64,000 bases of DNA from Haloactinopolyspora alba (GCF_003014555.1 NZ_PYGE01000011.1:1-64000); one strand, 5' to 3'; positions 42,425-50,910 are shown, counted from the stretch's first letter. Notes: generated by a model from the sequence alone, not told the origin. Made by a program: numbers and translations.

Positions 42425-42463
42425 GGAACAGTGTTCCATATTCTCGGTGCTGAACGGTGTTCC
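42425..42463. promoter_or_regulatory. Twin TetR operators upstream of aldo/keto reductase
   Basis: GGAACAGTGTTCC (42425-42437) is a perfect 13-base palindrome and GAACGGTGTTCC (42452-42463) is a related second copy 14 bases further on. Both lie between the divergent tetR (42399) and the reductase (42514). GGAACA-type half-sites are common TetR-family operators. Confidence 0.75.
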
Positions 42464-42513
42464 GCTTTTAGTCTAGCGGGCACGCGACCACCAGTCCACG
42501 CATGAGGAGAACC

Positions 42514-43551
42514 ATGCAGTACCGCACTCTCGGCCGCACCGGCATCAAGGTCAGCCCGTACGGGCTCGGCGCCCTGATGCTCGGCGCGTCCATCGGCAAC
42601 CCCGACCACGACGACTCGATCAAGATCATCCACAAAGCGCTGGACGCGGGGATCAACCTCATCGACACCGCCGACGCGTACTCCCAGGGCGCGTCCGAAG
42701 AGGTCGTGGGCAAGGCGCTCAAGGGGCGCCGGGACGACGTCGTCCTGGCGACCAAGTTCGGCCTCCCGGCGGGGGACGATCCCAACCGGCGGGGCACCTC
42801 ACGGCGCTGGATCATGACCGCGGTCGAGAACTCACTGCGCCGCCTGCAGACCGACCACATCGACCTGTACCAGATCCAGCGCCCGGACCCCGACACCGAC
42901 ATCGATGAAACGCTGTCGGCGCTGTCCGACCTGATCCGCAGCGGGAAGGTCCGTGCCATCGGGTCGTCCACGATGCCGGCCTCGGACCTCGTCCAGGCAC
43001 AGTGGGTGGCCGAGCGGCGCGGCCTGGAACGGTTCCACACCGAGCAGCCTCCCTACTCGATGCTCAACCGCGGCATCGAGAGCGAGGTGCTGCCGGTCGC
43101 GCAGCGCTACGGGATCGGCACGCTGGTGTGGGGGCCGCTCGGACAGGGAATGCTCACCGGCCGCGCCCGCAAGGGTCAGCACAGCGACCTCGTCCGCGCC
43201 CAGATCCCGTTCATGACGGCCATCCGGAACGAGAGCCGGCTCGACGTGGTCGAGCAGCTCATCCGGCTCGCCGACGAGGCGGGCCTGCGGATGACCCACC
43301 TCGCGATGGCGTTCGCCATCTCTCACCCCGGCGTGTCCAGCGCGCTCCTCGGCGCGCGCACGATGGAGCACCTCGACGACCTCCTGGCCGGGCTCGACGT
43401 CACCGTGACCGACGAGATCCTGGACCGGATCGACGAGATCGTCCCGCCCGGCACCGACGTCGGCGGCAGGCTCGACCAGGCGTACGTACCACCGGCCCTG
43501 CAGCGCTCGGACCTGCGTCGCCGCCCCGACGGCGAGCGCCTCGCCGCCTGA
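42514..43551 (+). CDS. Aldo/keto reductase
   Basis: A 345-residue NADPH-dependent (beta/alpha)8 reductase of the YajO/PdxI-like AKR branch. Catalytic tetrad candidates: Asp in LIDTADAYSQ (with Tyr), Lys in VVLATKFGLPAG, and His replaced in DLYQIQRPDPDTD, where Gln stands where most AKRs have His; NADPH-binding segments LVWGPLGQGMLTG and SSALLGARTMEHL are present. ATG 42514 follows GAGGAG. Regulated by the divergent TetR; likely induced by a reactive carbonyl or xenobiotic. Confidence 0.9.
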   Translation: MQYRTLGRTGIKVSPYGLGALMLGASIGNPDHDDSIKIIHKALDAGINLIDTADAYSQGASEEVVGKALKGRRDDVVLATKFGLPAGDDPNRRGTSRRWIMTAVENSLRRLQTDHIDLYQIQRPDPDTDIDETLSALSDLIRSGKVRAIGSSTMPASDLVQAQWVAERRGLERFHTEQPPYSMLNRGIESEVLPVAQRYGIGTLVWGPLGQGMLTGRARKGQHSDLVRAQIPFMTAIRNESRLDVVEQLIRLADEAGLRMTHLAMAFAISHPGVSSALLGARTMEHLDDLLAGLDVTVTDEILDRIDEIVPPGTDVGGRLDQAYVPPALQRSDLRRRPDGERLAA

Positions 43552-43583
43552 GCACTCCGCGGGGGAGCGGAGCACGTACACCG

Positions 43584-43625
43584 CGCTGGAGACCTGCCGT
43601 CGTGCGTGCGGGCAGGTCTCCAGCG
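43584..43625. terminator. Strong stem-loop terminator
   Basis: CGCTGGAGACCTGCC (43584-43598) and GGCAGGTCTCCAGCG (43611-43625) form a perfect 15-bp stem with a 12-base loop, 32 bases after the aldo/keto reductase stop. A smaller CTCCGC/GCGGAG hairpin lies just upstream (about 43556-43571). It insulates the reductase from the tetR unit at 43705. Confidence 0.8.
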
Positions 43626-43668
43626 GCGTGCACCGAAGATCCGGCACACCCGCGACCCGGGAACTGAG

Positions 43669-43697
43669 TTGCAGTGCGTGCAAACAATGCGTAATCT
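43669..43697 (+). promoter_or_regulatory. Near-consensus promoter with operator, leaderless tetR
   Basis: TTGCAG (43669-43674), 17 bases, TAATCT (43692-43697), then exactly seven bases to ATG 43705: an excellent promoter for a leaderless mRNA. TTGCA-gtgcg-TGCAA (43669-43683) is a palindrome over the -35 box and is the likely autoregulatory operator. Confidence 0.7.
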
Positions 43698-43704
43698 GCA
43701 CGGC

Positions 43705-44313
43705 ATGGTTCCCGACACCGGCCGTACGCCGCACGCGGGTACCGACCTGCGCGAGCGACGCCGGTTGTCCACCCGCCGCGAGATCACCCGCCAGGCCGTG
43801 GACCTCGTCCTGGAGCACGGGCTCGCCGAAGTGACCGTCGAGGACATCGCCGGCGCCGCCGGCATCTCGCCGCGGACGTTCTTCAACTATTTCCCGTCCA
43901 AGAAGGCGGCTCTGGTGTGCGGCCCGGAGCCGTTGTCCGACGACATCGTCGAGCAGTTCGTCGCCGACCGCGAGACGCCGCTGCTCGACGCGTTGCAGGC
44001 ACTCTTCGTCGAGAACGGCGCATTGAGCCCGGACATCCGCGACGGGGTCCGGTCTGTGCAGCGGCTGCTCGCCCGGTATCCGGAGCTGATGCCGGCGCTG
44101 CACGAGAGCATCGCCGAGTTCGAGTCCACGGTCGCCGGCGCCGTCGCGCGCCGCCTCGGCGTGGACGAACACGACGACCGTCCCGTCGTCGCGGCGGCCG
44201 TCTCGTCCGCGCTGCTGCGCGTGGCGGTGACCAAGCACAGCGGCGAGACGGAGTCGCCGCTCGAACAGGACATCGCCGACTCCTTCACCGCGTTGCGTGC
44301 CGTGATGGCCTGA
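43705..44313 (+). CDS. TetR-family repressor of the DHA2 exporter
   Basis: A 202-residue TetR protein: STRREITRQAVDLVLEHGLA, VEDIAGAAGISPRTFFNYFP (the FFNYF form common in exporter repressors), and SKKAALVCG. The start at 43705 is set by the promoter, whose predicted transcription start coincides with the ATG. The DHA2 exporter begins 91 bases downstream on the same strand, so the two probably form an operon under one repressor. Confidence 0.9.
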   Translation: MVPDTGRTPHAGTDLRERRRLSTRREITRQAVDLVLEHGLAEVTVEDIAGAAGISPRTFFNYFPSKKAALVCGPEPLSDDIVEQFVADRETPLLDALQALFVENGALSPDIRDGVRSVQRLLARYPELMPALHESIAEFESTVAGAVARRLGVDEHDDRPVVAAAVSSALLRVAVTKHSGETESPLEQDIADSFTALRAVMA

Positions 44314-44404
44314 ACCGCCACCGGCCCGCAGCCGTCCCGACGATCCACTCGACGTCCACGACCCGGCGCACCCCTGCGCCTCGACCCCAACCTGGAGTGC
44401 CTGG

Positions 44405-45925
44405 ATGACCACTGTGCCCGATCCGCCGGAGGCCCAACGCGGTCTCGACGCCGGCGTCATCAAGATCGCCGGCGTCGTCGTGCTCGGCGCGATCATGTCG
44501 ATCCTCGACATCACCGTCGTCAGCGTCGCGCTGCCGACGTTCCAGACCGAGTTCGGCGCCAACTACGCCACCGTCGCGTGGACGATGACCGGCTACACCC
44601 TCGCTCTGGCCACTGTGATCCCGCTGACCGGGTGGGCCGCTGATCGGTTCGGCACGAAGCGGCTGTACATACTGGCACTCGTCCTGTTCGTCGCCGGATC
44701 GGTGCTGTGCAGCTCGGCCTGGGACATCTCGTCCCTGATCGCCTTCCGTGTCCTGCAGGGACTCGGCGGCGGCATGCTGATGCCGCTGGGCATGACCATC
44801 CTCACCCGTGCCGCCGGACCGGACCGCATCGGTCGCATCATGGCCCTGCTGGGCATCCCGATGCTGCTCGGCCCGATCGGCGGACCGATCCTGGGCGGAT
44901 GGATGATCGAGAGCCTCAGCTGGCACTGGATCTTTCTGATCAACCTGCCCATCGGTCTCATCGGGATGGCGGCCGCGGCGAAGATCCTGCCCAAGGACGC
45001 GCCGACACCCAGTGAGTCGTTCGACTGGACCGGCATGCTGCTGATGTCGCCCGGGCTCGCTCTGTTCCTGTTCGGCGTCTCGTCGATCCCGGAGGAGGGG
45101 ACCGCCGCGTCCACCCGTGTGCTGGTGCCGATGGCCATCGGCGCCGTGCTGATCGCCGCGTTCGTCCGGCACGCGTTCCGCCCCGAACACCCGTTGATCG
45201 ACCTCCGGTTGTTCAAGAACCGCCAGTTGACCACCGCCGTCATCACGCTCACCCTGTTCGCCATCGCGGTCATGGGCGCGATGCTGCTGATCCCCAGCTA
45301 CTTCCTGCAGGTCCGTGGCGAGTCGACGTTGCAGGCCGGCATCCTCGTCGCGCCTCAGGGCCTGGGAGCGATGCTGACGATGCCACTGGCCGGCCGGCTG
45401 GTCGACCGGACCGGGCCCGGCCGCATCGTGCTCAGCGGCCTCGTCTTCGTGGCCGTTGGTCTCGGAGTGCTGACCCAGGTGGGCGCCGACACGTCCTACG
45501 TCGTCGTGCTGGGTGCGCTGTTCCTCATGGGTATGGGCATGGGCGCCACGATGATGCCGACCATGACCGCGGCGCTGCAGACACTGACCGATCACATGAT
45601 CGCCCGCGGCTCGACCATGATGAACATCGTCCAGCAGGTCGCGACGTCCATCGGCACCGCGGTCATGTCCGTCGTGCTGAGCAGCCGGCTCAACGACTCG
45701 GAACTGGCCCGGCCGGCCATCGCGTCGCAGTCGAATCCCGCGATCGCCGAGCAGATGCCGCCCGGGGCGATCGACCAGGGTCTCTCCGACGCCGCGTCCG
45801 GCTTCGGCACCACGTTCACGGTCGCCGTCGTCCTGGTGGTGCTCACGTTGGTGCCGGCGGCGTTCTTCCCGCGCCGCAAGACCGCCGCGCAGGGGGAGGG
45901 GACCAGCGCGATGCCGGTGCACTGA
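44405..45925 (+). CDS. DHA2-family MFS exporter (EmrB/QacA type, 14 helices)
   Basis: A 506-residue proton-driven drug exporter with 14 predicted helices. Characteristic segments: SILDITVVSVALPTFQTEFG in helix 1, WTMTGYTLALATVIPLTGWA, DRFGTKRLY (motif A), FRVLQGLGGGMLMPLGMTIL, and the antiporter motif C region LLGPIGGPILGGWMIE. ATG 44405 follows TGGAGTGCC. It is downstream of a TetR gene with a palindromic operator. Typical substrates are lipophilic antibiotics or dyes; the actual one is unknown. Confidence 0.93.
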   Translation: MTTVPDPPEAQRGLDAGVIKIAGVVVLGAIMSILDITVVSVALPTFQTEFGANYATVAWTMTGYTLALATVIPLTGWAADRFGTKRLYILALVLFVAGSVLCSSAWDISSLIAFRVLQGLGGGMLMPLGMTILTRAAGPDRIGRIMALLGIPMLLGPIGGPILGGWMIESLSWHWIFLINLPIGLIGMAAAAKILPKDAPTPSESFDWTGMLLMSPGLALFLFGVSSIPEEGTAASTRVLVPMAIGAVLIAAFVRHAFRPEHPLIDLRLFKNRQLTTAVITLTLFAIAVMGAMLLIPSYFLQVRGESTLQAGILVAPQGLGAMLTMPLAGRLVDRTGPGRIVLSGLVFVAVGLGVLTQVGADTSYVVVLGALFLMGMGMGATMMPTMTAALQTLTDHMIARGSTMMNIVQQVATSIGTAVMSVVLSSRLNDSELARPAIASQSNPAIAEQMPPGAIDQGLSDAASGFGTTFTVAVVLVVLTLVPAAFFPRRKTAAQGEGTSAMPVH

Positions 45926-45964
45926 CCGGCCGACCCACGTGCCGTGCGGGTGCGGTCAGCGCGC

Positions 45965-46639
45965 TCAGGTGCGGCCGTAAGCAGCCAGGAAGACCCGCAC
46001 GCCCTCGTCGGCGTAGTGCCGCATTTCCGCGGCGGTGAACCCGGTGTCACCGCCGCGGAACATCGCCGCATTCAACGGGATCGAGAGGATCAGCCAGTTG
46101 AAGTGCTGAGCGGCGAGCGTCGAGTCGTCGACACGCAGCAGTCCGCGGTCCGTCAGCGCGCGGAACTGTTCGGCGAGGACGGCATGAGCACGTTCGGGCC
46201 CGCTGGCGTACCACGTCCGGGCCAGCTCCGGGAAGCGCTCGGCCTCGGCGATGATGATGCGCCGCATCCGGATCAGGTGTGGCTGCGTGACTTCGACGAT
46301 GTGCCGACGCGCGAACTGCCGTAGATCGGTCTCGACGTCGCCGCTGCAGCCGAGGGCGGCCACCTGTTCGTGGGTGAGCCGCTCGGCAGCGCTGATGTCG
46401 GCGGTGACGATCGCCGTGAACAGCCGCTGCTTGTCGTCGAAGTGCTTGTACACGGTCTGTTTGGACACCGCTGCGAGCGCCGCCACGTCGTCCATGCTGG
46501 CGCCGGCGTAGCCGTCCCGGAGGAACACCGTCCGAGCCGCCTGCATGATGGCCTGACGTTTCAGTGCCGACCGCCCTTCCGGCGGGGTGCCGGTTCCGGC
46601 CTCGGGATCCGCGTCCGTCACGCGGTTCTCTGCGCTCAT
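45965..46639 (-). CDS. TetR-family repressor
   Basis: A 224-residue TetR protein: KRQAIMQAARTVFLRDGYAG, ASMDDVAALAAVSKQTVYKH, FDDKQRLF, and an AefR-like C-terminal domain (RRIIIAEAERFPELARTWYA). ATG 46639 is preceded by GGAGGTGTC on the minus strand, which fixes the start. It diverges from the alpha/beta hydrolase at 46730 across a 45-bp inverted repeat and should repress both genes. Confidence 0.92.
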   Translation of the reverse strand: MSAENRVTDADPEAGTGTPPEGRSALKRQAIMQAARTVFLRDGYAGASMDDVAALAAVSKQTVYKHFDDKQRLFTAIVTADISAAERLTHEQVAALGCSGDVETDLRQFARRHIVEVTQPHLIRMRRIIIAEAERFPELARTWYASGPERAHAVLAEQFRALTDRGLLRVDDSTLAAQHFNWLILSIPLNAAMFRGGDTGFTAAEMRHYADEGVRVFLAAYGRT

Positions 46640-46665
46640 GACACCTCCTCCGTCTCGCCTTGAGC

Positions 46666-46710
46666 GTACTAGACGGTTCAGTACTAATCGAGTACTGTAC
46701 CGTCTAGTAC
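46666..46710. promoter_or_regulatory. 45-bp TetR operator with 19-bp arms
   Basis: The arms (46666-46684 and 46692-46710) are 19 bases each with one mismatch around a seven-base centre, TAATCGA. The outer parts GTACTAGACGGT and ACCGTCTAGTAC are perfect complements, and GTACT words repeat in the middle, so two dimers may bind. It fills the divergent promoter region of tetR and the hydrolase. Confidence 0.85.
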
Positions 46711-46729
46711 CAACCGGAGGGAGAGCATC

Positions 46730-47524
46730 ATGCCGAGCACGGAGTACGTGACGTCGGCCGACGGGACGCCGATCGCCTTCGACCGCCACGGCGCGGGGGA
46801 GCCGGTCATTCTGATCGGCGGCATCCTCTGTGACCGTCAGACGACCTTGCCGTTGGCGCAGCAGCTCGCAACGCGCGTCGGAGTGGTCAACTACGACCGC
46901 CGGGGCAGGGGAGACAGCAAAGACACCGCTCCGTACACGGTCGAGCGAGAGATCGACGACCTCGCCGCGCTGATCGACGCGGCCGGAGGCGTGGCCGCGG
47001 TGTACGGGCATTCCTCCGGCGCCGGCCTCGCGCTGCGCGCCGCCGCTGCCGGACTCGCGATCTCGAGACTCGTGCTGCACGAACCGCCGTACGGCGCCGC
47101 CGACGAGCAGAGCAAGCGCGACGCCCGTGAGCTCGCCGGGAACGTCCGCGACGCCGTCGAGGAGGGGCGCCACGGTGACGCCATCGCGCGGTTCCTCACC
47201 GAAGCGGGAATGCCGCCGGAGATGGTCGAGCAGGCGAGTACCAACCCCTCGATGCAGGCCATCGCGGTGACGATGCCGTACGACTTCGACGTCATGGGGG
47301 ACTTCGACCGCGGTGGCGCGGTCCCGGAGGAGCTCGTGCGCGCCGTGCGTATCCCGACCCTCGTGATCTCGGGCGGGGCGAGCCCGGACTTCTTCCGCGA
47401 CGCGGCCGCGCACATCACCGAACTACTCCCGAACGGGATTTCCGCCGTCCTCGAGGGGCACGATCACGGCGCCCCTGCGGACGTCGTCGCGCCGGTGGTG
47501 GCGGACTTCCTCGACGCCCCGTGA
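46730..47524 (+). CDS. Alpha/beta hydrolase
   Basis: A 264-residue alpha/beta hydrolase: VILIGGILCDRQTTLPLAQQ, NYDRRGRGDS, the nucleophile elbow VYGHSSGAGLAL, an acid near IPTLVISGGASPDFF, and the histidine in LEGHDHGAPADV. ATG 46730 follows GGAGGGAGAG. The gene is controlled by the adjacent TetR through a 45-bp operator. Such TetR-hydrolase pairs often deal with xenobiotic esters or lactones; the substrate is not known. Its stop lies one base from the convergent sigma gene. Confidence 0.88.
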   Translation: MPSTEYVTSADGTPIAFDRHGAGEPVILIGGILCDRQTTLPLAQQLATRVGVVNYDRRGRGDSKDTAPYTVEREIDDLAALIDAAGGVAAVYGHSSGAGLALRAAAAGLAISRLVLHEPPYGAADEQSKRDARELAGNVRDAVEEGRHGDAIARFLTEAGMPPEMVEQASTNPSMQAIAVTMPYDFDVMGDFDRGGAVPEELVRAVRIPTLVISGGASPDFFRDAAAHITELLPNGISAVLEGHDHGAPADVVAPVVADFLDAP

Positions 47525-47525
47525 C

Positions 47526-48434
47526 TCAGCGGCTCAGCGTGGTCTCGTGCCGCATTCGTGACAGCTTTTCGGGGTTGCGGACGGCGTAGAGCCCGGTGAC
47601 GAGGCCGTCGTCGATCCGCACCGCCACGACGCTGTCGAGTTCGCCGTCGAGTCGCATGATCAGCGCCGGGTAGCCATTCACCTGCACCGGTTCGAACGAC
47701 ATCTGAGATCCCAACCTGTCCAAGCCGGCGGCCAGCAGCCGGCCCACCTTGTCGGCCCCCACGACGGGCCGCGGTACGGCCTGCTTGACGCCACCGCCGT
47801 CGCCCACGAGGACGACGTCCGGCGCGAGAATGTCGAGCAATGGCTGCAGGTCGCCGGTTTCGGCGGCCCGTTTGAAGGCGTCGAGCGCGGCTCGGGACTC
47901 GGCCGGGGAGACGACGTCGCGCGGTCGACGCGCGGCCACGTGTTCCCGCGCCCGGTGGGCGGTCTGGCGCACGGCGGCGGGGGTCTTGCCGACGGCGTCG
48001 GCGATCTCGTCGTAGCCGAGGTCGAACACCTCACGCAGCACGAACACCGCCCGTTCCATCGGCTTGAGCGTCTCCAGCACGAGCAGCATCGCCATCGAGA
48101 CGCTCTCGGCCAGCTCGACATCCTCGGCAACGTCGGGCGCGGTCAGTAACGGCTCGGGCAACCAGGAACCGACGTAGGACTCCTTGCGGCGTCCAAGGGT
48201 GCGTAGCCGGGTCAGCGCCTGACGGGTGGCGATCCGGACCAGGTACGCACGCGGGTCACGCACCGTGTCCAGATCGACGCCGGCCCAGCGCAGCCACGTC
48301 TCCTGCAGCACGTCCTCGGCATCGGCAGCCGACGCCAGCATCTCGTAGACCACCGTGAACAACAGCTTGCGGTGCGCCACGAACACCTCGGTTGCCGGGT
48401 CGACGCGGGCGTCCTCGTTCGTGCCGCTGACCAT
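47526..48434 (-). CDS. sigJ: ECF41-group sigma factor with fused SnoaL-like regulatory domain
   Basis: A 302-residue sigma factor: sigma-2 (DAEDVLQETWLRW), the ECF41 linker motif WLPEP at 91-95, sigma-4 (LGYDEIADAVGKTPAAVRQT), then a SnoaL-like C-terminal domain with DGGG at 212-215, another ECF41 signature. In this group the C-terminal domain takes the place of an anti-sigma factor. ATG 48434 follows CAGGAGCCGCCC. A promoter of exact ECF41 form lies 43 bases upstream, so it probably transcribes itself. The usual carboxymuconolactone-decarboxylase partner is absent here; a cytochrome b gene is divergent instead. Confidence 0.92.
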   Translation of the reverse strand: MVSGTNEDARVDPATEVFVAHRKLLFTVVYEMLASAADAEDVLQETWLRWAGVDLDTVRDPRAYLVRIATRQALTRLRTLGRRKESYVGSWLPEPLLTAPDVAEDVELAESVSMAMLLVLETLKPMERAVFVLREVFDLGYDEIADAVGKTPAAVRQTAHRAREHVAARRPRDVVSPAESRAALDAFKRAAETGDLQPLLDILAPDVVLVGDGGGVKQAVPRPVVGADKVGRLLAAGLDRLGSQMSFEPVQVNGYPALIMRLDGELDSVVAVRIDDGLVTGLYAVRNPEKLSRMRHETTLSR

Positions 48435-48476
48435 GGGCGGCTCCTGTCTCTTCGCTCTCGACCGTGTCACCCATAG

Positions 48477-48503
48477 GACGCCTGGCAACACCGTTTTGTG
48501 ACA
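48477..48503 (-). promoter_or_regulatory. ECF41-type autoregulatory promoter
   Basis: On the minus strand TGTCACA (48503-48497), 16 bases, CGTC (48480-48477): identical to the published ECF41 promoter consensus. It points to the ECF41 sigma gene starting at 48434. Confidence 0.75.
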
Positions 48504-48532
48504 TCCCCGTGGCGTCCGTCATCCGGCAGCAC

Positions 48533-48559
48533 TGTCACAAGGATCGTTTCGCCGGTGTC
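48533..48559 (+). promoter_or_regulatory. Second ECF41-like promoter toward cytochrome b
   Basis: TGTCACA (48533-48539), 16 bases, then TGTC (48556-48559), one mismatch from CGTC. It faces the cytochrome b gene starting at 48596, 36 bases further on. The identical -35 box and identical spacing make control by the neighbouring ECF41 factor plausible; the -10 mismatch leaves doubt. Confidence 0.5.
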
Positions 48560-48595
48560 TCATGTACGACCGGCCGACTGCGGGGAGCGCAGAGC

Positions 48596-50284
48596 ATGAG
48601 TATCACGACCAAGAAACCGGATCTCCAGAACGGACGCGTGCGCAGCCTGGCCACCCGCCTGGTGCGTCTGGTGGACGGGGACTCCCCGTCGTCCACCGGG
48701 TCGGCGCACGGTCTTCGACGCACGTTCCCAAATCGCTGGTCACTGCTGTTCGGCCATATCGCGTCGTTCAGCTTCCTGCTGATCATCGTGTCCGGCGTCT
48801 TCCTGACGTTGTGGTTCGAGCCCTCGATGGCCACGGTCACCTACAGGGGCGACTATCTTCCGCTGCGCGGTGTCGAGATGTCCGAGGCGTACGCCTCCAC
48901 CTTGGAACTGTCCTTCGAGGTCCGCGGGGGCCTGCTGATGCGCCAGATCCACAACTGGGCGACGCTCGTGTTCGTCGCCGCGCTGTCCGCCCACATGCTG
49001 CGCATCTTCTTCACCGGCGCGTTCCGCCGGCCGTGGCGGCTCGCCTGGCTGATCGTGCTGGGCCTGCTGGTGCTGGGCATGGTGGCGGCGTACACCGGCA
49101 ACGCGTTGCCCGACGATCAGTTGACCGGGACCGGCTTGCGCGTGACCGAGGGCGTCATCCTCGCGGTCCCGGTCATCGGCACGTATCTGTCCTCGTTCCT
49201 GTTCGGTGGCGAGTTCCCAGGCGACGACATCATCGCCCGGTTGACCTTCGTCCATGCCCTGGTGCTGCCCGTACTGATGGTCGCACTGTTCGCCGTGGGG
49301 GTGGCACACGCCCGGCGTCGGCAGCCGGCACTGCGGACCGCAGGAGGAGACATCGGCAAGGCCGCCCACGAGCCGAACGTCGCGGTCGCGTCCGGTCTGG
49401 ACCGAACGGTCAGAGCTGGCGGCCTCATGCTCATCGTTTTCGGTGTCATCGTCCTGATGGCCGCCACCATCCAGATCAATCCGGTCTGGCTCTGGGGACC
49501 GTTCGACGCGGCGCAGGCCACTGCCGGCAGCCAGCCGCCCTGGTACTTCGGTTTTCTCGACGGGGGACTGCGGCTGATGCCTCCGTGGGACGTCGACCTG
49601 TTCGGACACGAACTGACGTTGAGCGTGCTCGTCCCAGCCATGGTGATGCCGGGTCTGATGCTGACCGCGCTGGCCGTGTACCCGTGGATCGAACAGCGGG
49701 CAACCGGCGTCCGGCCCGACGACCACACGCTGGATCGGCCGCGGAACATGCCGGTACGCACCGGCCTCGGGGTCGCGTTCATCGTCTTCTACCTCGTGCT
49801 GTGGATCGCCGGCGGCAACGACATACTCGCCACGGTCCTCCAGGTTCCGCTGAACTGGATCACCCGATTCCTGCAGGTCAGCCTCATCGTCATGCCTCCG
49901 TTGGCGTTCTGGATCACGAAACGGATCTGTTTGGGGCTGCAACTGCGTGACCGCGACATGGTGCTGCACGGACGGGAGTCCGGCGTCATCGTGGCGAGTT
50001 CGAACGGTGCGTTCTCCGAGTTGCGCACACAGCTCTCAGCACTCGATGCCGAGCTTCTGACGTCGCATCCGCAACGGATGCCGTTCGACCCGGGACCACC
50101 CGCCGACGCCAACGGGGTACCGAATCCGAACTATCGGGCGGATCGACGTCGCGCGCGGATCTCGCGGTTCTACTTCGCCGACGTCGTACAGACGTACGCC
50201 TCAGGCCAGGATCACCACCGTGAGGGTCACCACGCTCGGCAGCACGAAGACCGACAGCGCGAAGAAGAGCGTCAGCGCGGCTGA
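48596..50284 (+). CDS. Orphan cytochrome b (QcrB-like)
   Basis: A 562-residue membrane protein resembling the cytochrome b subunit of actinobacterial bc1 complexes. Helix II has H119-x13-H133, the normal heme pair. In the fourth-helix position H220 is present but the expected partner (residue 234/235) is Val/Gly; the next His is H238. A PPWYFGFLDGGLRLMPPWD segment replaces the usual PEWY Qo loop. ATG 48596 follows GGGGAG. No qcrA, qcrC or cytochrome oxidase genes are near. The last 84 bases run convergently into the J-domain gene and encode a charged tail without homology. Divergent from an ECF41 sigma gene. Confidence 0.82.
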   Translation: MSITTKKPDLQNGRVRSLATRLVRLVDGDSPSSTGSAHGLRRTFPNRWSLLFGHIASFSFLLIIVSGVFLTLWFEPSMATVTYRGDYLPLRGVEMSEAYASTLELSFEVRGGLLMRQIHNWATLVFVAALSAHMLRIFFTGAFRRPWRLAWLIVLGLLVLGMVAAYTGNALPDDQLTGTGLRVTEGVILAVPVIGTYLSSFLFGGEFPGDDIIARLTFVHALVLPVLMVALFAVGVAHARRRQPALRTAGGDIGKAAHEPNVAVASGLDRTVRAGGLMLIVFGVIVLMAATIQINPVWLWGPFDAAQATAGSQPPWYFGFLDGGLRLMPPWDVDLFGHELTLSVLVPAMVMPGLMLTALAVYPWIEQRATGVRPDDHTLDRPRNMPVRTGLGVAFIVFYLVLWIAGGNDILATVLQVPLNWITRFLQVSLIVMPPLAFWITKRICLGLQLRDRDMVLHGRESGVIVASSNGAFSELRTQLSALDAELLTSHPQRMPFDPGPPADANGVPNPNYRADRRRARISRFYFADVVQTYASGQDHHREGHHARQHEDRQREEERQRG

Positions 50285-50812
50285 CACGCGGGTGCCACCA
50301 CCACGATCATCGCCGCCGGTCCTTTTCGTCCGCCAGAGCGCGAGTAGCCCGGTCACCATCGCCGCCGGCCAGAGCAGGGGTCCGAGCAGCGCGAGCACCA
50401 CGGTCACGACCGCCCATGGATTCGATCCGGCTGGGGCAGGGGAGACGGACGCCGGACGCGGGTCGGTTCGAGGGCCGCCGCCGGCCGAATCGCGCGGCTG
50501 ACCAGACATCCCGCGACCGAACGACGACGGTGGTGCACCACGGCGTGTGGTGCCGCGGAACTCACGATCCATCCGCCCGGGCCGGCGCGCCGCGTCGTAG
50601 GCGATGCGGCGCCGGGGATCGAGCAGGATGTCTCGGGCACGTGTCAACTGGCGGAACGTGCTGTCGTCGCCGCCGGCATCGGGGTGTCCGCCTCGAGCGG
50701 CACGCCGCCGGTACGCCCGAACCACCTCGTCGTCACTCACGTCCCGCTCGACGCCGAGGACGGCGCGCGGATCGCGCCCGTCCAGTTCCGTGAAGTCACT
50801 GTTCACCGGCAC
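50201..50812 (-). CDS. J-domain (DnaJ-like) membrane protein
   Basis: A 203-residue protein. An N-terminal J-domain at about 9-75 (DPRAVLGVERDVSDDEVVRA, intact HPD in RGGHPDAGG, and RARDILLDPRRRIAYD) is followed by a Gly/Pro/Ser linker and two C-terminal membrane helices (PWAVVTVVLALLGPLLWPAA, LTLFFALSVFVLPSVVTLTV). It may recruit Hsp70 to the membrane. GTG 50812 is chosen because GGAGGG lies seven bases before it; GTG 50806 is in frame. It overlaps the 3' end of cytochrome b by 84 bases. Confidence 0.75.
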   Translation of the reverse strand: MPVNSDFTELDGRDPRAVLGVERDVSDDEVVRAYRRRAARGGHPDAGGDDSTFRQLTRARDILLDPRRRIAYDAARRPGRMDREFRGTTRRGAPPSSFGRGMSGQPRDSAGGGPRTDPRPASVSPAPAGSNPWAVVTVVLALLGPLLWPAAMVTGLLALWRTKRTGGDDRGGGTRVSAALTLFFALSVFVLPSVVTLTVVILA

Positions 50813-50910
50813 ACCACACCCTCCCGCGCCACGGACACGTCGTTGCTGCACATACGACGCCGCGCGGGACAGGAATGTGACACGCCGCGGTCGCTCCCGA
50901 AGACGCCGGC

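Noticed and set aside
44285-45922. 545-codon open frame antisense to the DHA2 exporter
   Set aside because: His/Asp/Gln-rich mirror of a hydrophobic protein; no start signal.
48461-48475. Additional GTGTCACCC word as a third ECF41 box
   Set aside because: Lacks the full TGTCACA and no CGTC at 16 bases follows in the right direction.
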